NCBI GenBank assembly: GCA_034659435.1
Contig: JAYEHJ010000028.1
Span: 1 to 22,389, forward strand
DNA: 22,389 nt
Reading direction: 5' to 3'
From: JAGLYP01 sp034659435
GTDB lineage: Bacteria; Patescibacteriota; Patescibacteriia; Patescibacteriales; UBA12075
Positions 20,989 to 22,389 of the stretch are shown here, one piece after another. How positions within the stretch are numbered: the stretch's first letter is position 1; every line of letters starts with the position of its first letter. The position numbers and the translations under genes are program-made. The notes below the pieces were generated by a model. It was not told the origin of the DNA. It was given only the letters and a program-made list of their open reading frames with translations, and did no database searches.

Positions 20989-22296
20989 ATGGCGGTTAAA
21001 AAAAAGACAATTAAAAAAATAACAAAAAAAGCGGCAAAGAAGCCTGCTGTAAAAAAAGTTATAAAGAAAAAAAAGTTTGCTCCCAAAAAAATTGCGAAAA
21101 AAATTGTTGTTAAAAAAACAGCGGCTAAAAAATCTGTTGTTAAAAAAACGTCTGTTAGAAAAAAAAGAGATGTAAAACAAAAGACCGCGAGAAAAAAAGA
21201 TATAGTAATGCCAAATGAATCGCAGATAAAAAATTTAATTGAGAAGGGCAGGTCGCGTGATTTTGTGACTGAAACCGAGTTATTGTATGCTTTTCCCGAA
21301 GTAGAAGAATATATTTTTGATTATGAAATATTTTTGGAAGTTTTGCAAAAAAACGGAATAAATATTATTGAGGATACAGGCAGGATTCTTGATTTTGACG
21401 AGCAAAAAGATGAAAGGGAAGCAGCCGGAAGATTGCCGCTTACCGGCAATATTACGGATTTGTCAAAATTAAGCGCGGATTCCATTCAAATGTATTTAAA
21501 AGAAATCGGGAAAGTGCCTTTGCTTTCCGGCAGTGAGGAAGTTGAATTGGCAAAACGCAAGGAAAAAGGAGACAGGGAAGCGGAAAAGAAAATTATTGAA
21601 GCCAATTTGCGTTTAGTGGTTTCAATTGCCAAAAAATTTACCGGCGCTAGGGGCTTGTCTCTTTTGGATTTAATTCAAGAGGGAAATATCGGCTTGTTTC
21701 GGGCGGTTGAAAAATTTGAATATCGCAAAGGCTATAAGTTTTCAACTTACGCGACTTGGTGGATACGCCAAGCGATTACGCGCGCTCTTGCCGACCAGTC
21801 GCGCACTATCCGCATTCCGGTTCATATGGTGGAAACAATTAATAAATTTCAGCAGATTCAGCGCCAGCTGATTCAGGATCTCGGGCGCGAGCCGCTGCCG
21901 GAGGAAATTTCAGCCGAGATGGGCGAGGAAATTGACAAAGTCCGGCATATTATTAAAATTTCCCAAGATACGATTTCTTTGGAAACGACAGTGGGGGATG
22001 ATGAAGAAGATTCAACTTTGGAAGACTTTATAGAAGACGTAAAAAATGTTACTCCGGACAGAAGCGCGGCATTGCGGCTGTTAAAAGATTATGTAAAAGA
22101 AGTTATAATCCAGCTCAGCCCGCGTGAGCAAAAAATTCTGGAAATGCGCTTTGGTTTGGAGGACGGCGTGGCGCATACGCTTGAGGAGGTGGGCAGAGAA
22201 TTTGATGTTACGCGCGAACGTATTCGCCAAATTGAAGCCAAGGCCTTAGAAAAAATTCAAAAACACGAAGGAATCCAAAAGTTAAGAGATTATTAA
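20989..22296 (+). CDS. rpoD: RNA polymerase primary sigma factor
   Basis: The 435-residue product has sigma70 regions in order. A region 1.1-like segment spans about 77-125; region 1.2 is DSIQMYLKEIGKVPLLS (164-180); region 2 runs from about 203 to 275, with GLSLLDLIQEGNIGLFRAV for core binding and FSTYATWWIRQAI for -10 recognition and melting; region 3 covers about 281-345; and region 4 has LSPREQKILEMRFGL and the helix-turn-helix LEEVGREFDVTRERIRQIE (398-416) for the -35 box. It directs the polymerase to housekeeping promoters, in agreement with the TTGACA/TATAAT boxes seen in this window. Residues 3-70 are an extreme Lys/Ala/Val/Thr-rich tail resembling histone H1-like tails, which may bind DNA or RNA. 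The gene is coupled to dnaG. Confidence 0.97.
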   Translation: MAVKKKTIKKITKKAAKKPAVKKVIKKKKFAPKKIAKKIVVKKTAAKKSVVKKTSVRKKRDVKQKTARKKDIVMPNESQIKNLIEKGRSRDFVTETELLYAFPEVEEYIFDYEIFLEVLQKNGINIIEDTGRILDFDEQKDEREAAGRLPLTGNITDLSKLSADSIQMYLKEIGKVPLLSGSEEVELAKRKEKGDREAEKKIIEANLRLVVSIAKKFTGARGLSLLDLIQEGNIGLFRAVEKFEYRKGYKFSTYATWWIRQAITRALADQSRTIRIPVHMVETINKFQQIQRQLIQDLGREPLPEEISAEMGEEIDKVRHIIKISQDTISLETTVGDDEEDSTLEDFIEDVKNVTPDRSAALRLLKDYVKEVIIQLSPREQKILEMRFGLEDGVAHTLEEVGREFDVTRERIRQIEAKALEKIQKHEGIQKLRDY

Positions 22297-22355
22297 TGTA
22301 ATTTTTTAGTTGATTTTATTAACTTTAGGCTTATACGGGACTGCCGCCAAATGCC

Positions 22356-22389
22356 AGTTTGCCCTAAATTCCCAAATTTTGGGCAAACT
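22356..22389 (+). terminator. Hairpin after rpoD (possible terminator, cut by window end)
   Basis: AGTTTGCCC (22356-22364) and GGGCAAACT (22381-22389) are perfect 9-bp arms around a 16-nt loop that can itself pair partly (CCC-AAATTTT-GGG). It lies 60 bp after the rpoD stop. A T-run would be needed for an intrinsic terminator and would lie beyond the edge. Confidence 0.4.

Noticed and set aside
20983..21180. Antisense Phe/Asn-rich frame opposite the rpoD start
   Set aside because: It is simply the complement of the Lys-rich tail codons.

Overview
The window looks like chromosome of a Patescibacteria (CPR) bacterium. This is an inference from three things: AT-rich, lysine-rich coding; compact genes that mostly lack Shine-Dalgarno sites; and a short dnaG directly followed by a primary sigma-factor gene with a long Lys-rich N-terminal tail, next to a dense set of group 4 glycosyltransferases and a Wzy-type protein fused to a TPR tail. 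No rRNA, tRNA or CRISPR array was recognised.

Layout. (1) 1-6491 is a cell-surface region: a partial phospholipase D-type (cardiolipin synthase-like) gene on the minus strand, divergent from an O-antigen ligase/polymerase-like gene, which meets a convergent asparagine synthetase B-like amidotransferase and a glycosyltransferase. (2) 6492-13832 is an accessory, defence-flavoured island with all genes on the minus strand: a DNA adenine methyltransferase overlapping a probable restriction enzyme, a RhuM-family gene, a frameshifted KilA-N gene, and a PIN-domain gene split by a frameshift from its coiled-coil/transmembrane tail. (3) 13833-19064 is a plus-strand surface-polysaccharide operon: a short UDP-sugar dehydrogenase-like gene, three group 4 glycosyltransferases, a GtrA-like membrane protein and a small conserved-looking protein. 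(4) 19163-22296 holds dnaG (primase) and rpoD (primary sigma factor), 2 nt apart.

The most unusual material lies between genes in the island. A roughly 55-bp structured repeat (called C here) occurs four times, each at the 3' end of an accessory gene or gene pair, and its stems show paired changes between copies. A second block of about 70-90 bp (called D) occurs next to it or upstream of the accessory promoters, in inverted orientation around gene units. Two D arms meet at 8887-8995 in an attC-like palindromic junction. Together this looks like an array of modular gene cassettes carrying their own flanks, and in two cases their own promoter, with no recombinase in view. Two island genes carry single-base frameshifts in A-tracts.

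Other repeats: three copies of a 51-52 bp palindromic element (A) with matched arm changes flank the glycosyltransferase at 5355-6491; REP-like repeats (B) lie at 13474-13627; and 7-bp tandem repeats occur at three loci. Two of these lie inside one glycosyltransferase gene, where unit gain or loss would shift the frame, and one abuts the dnaG start.

Functional reading: regions 1 and 3 would build and decorate an envelope polysaccharide (activated uronic-acid-type sugar, sugar transfer, lipid-carrier handling, polymerisation or ligation, amidation). Region 2 is variable defence and regulatory cargo inserted between the two surface blocks.
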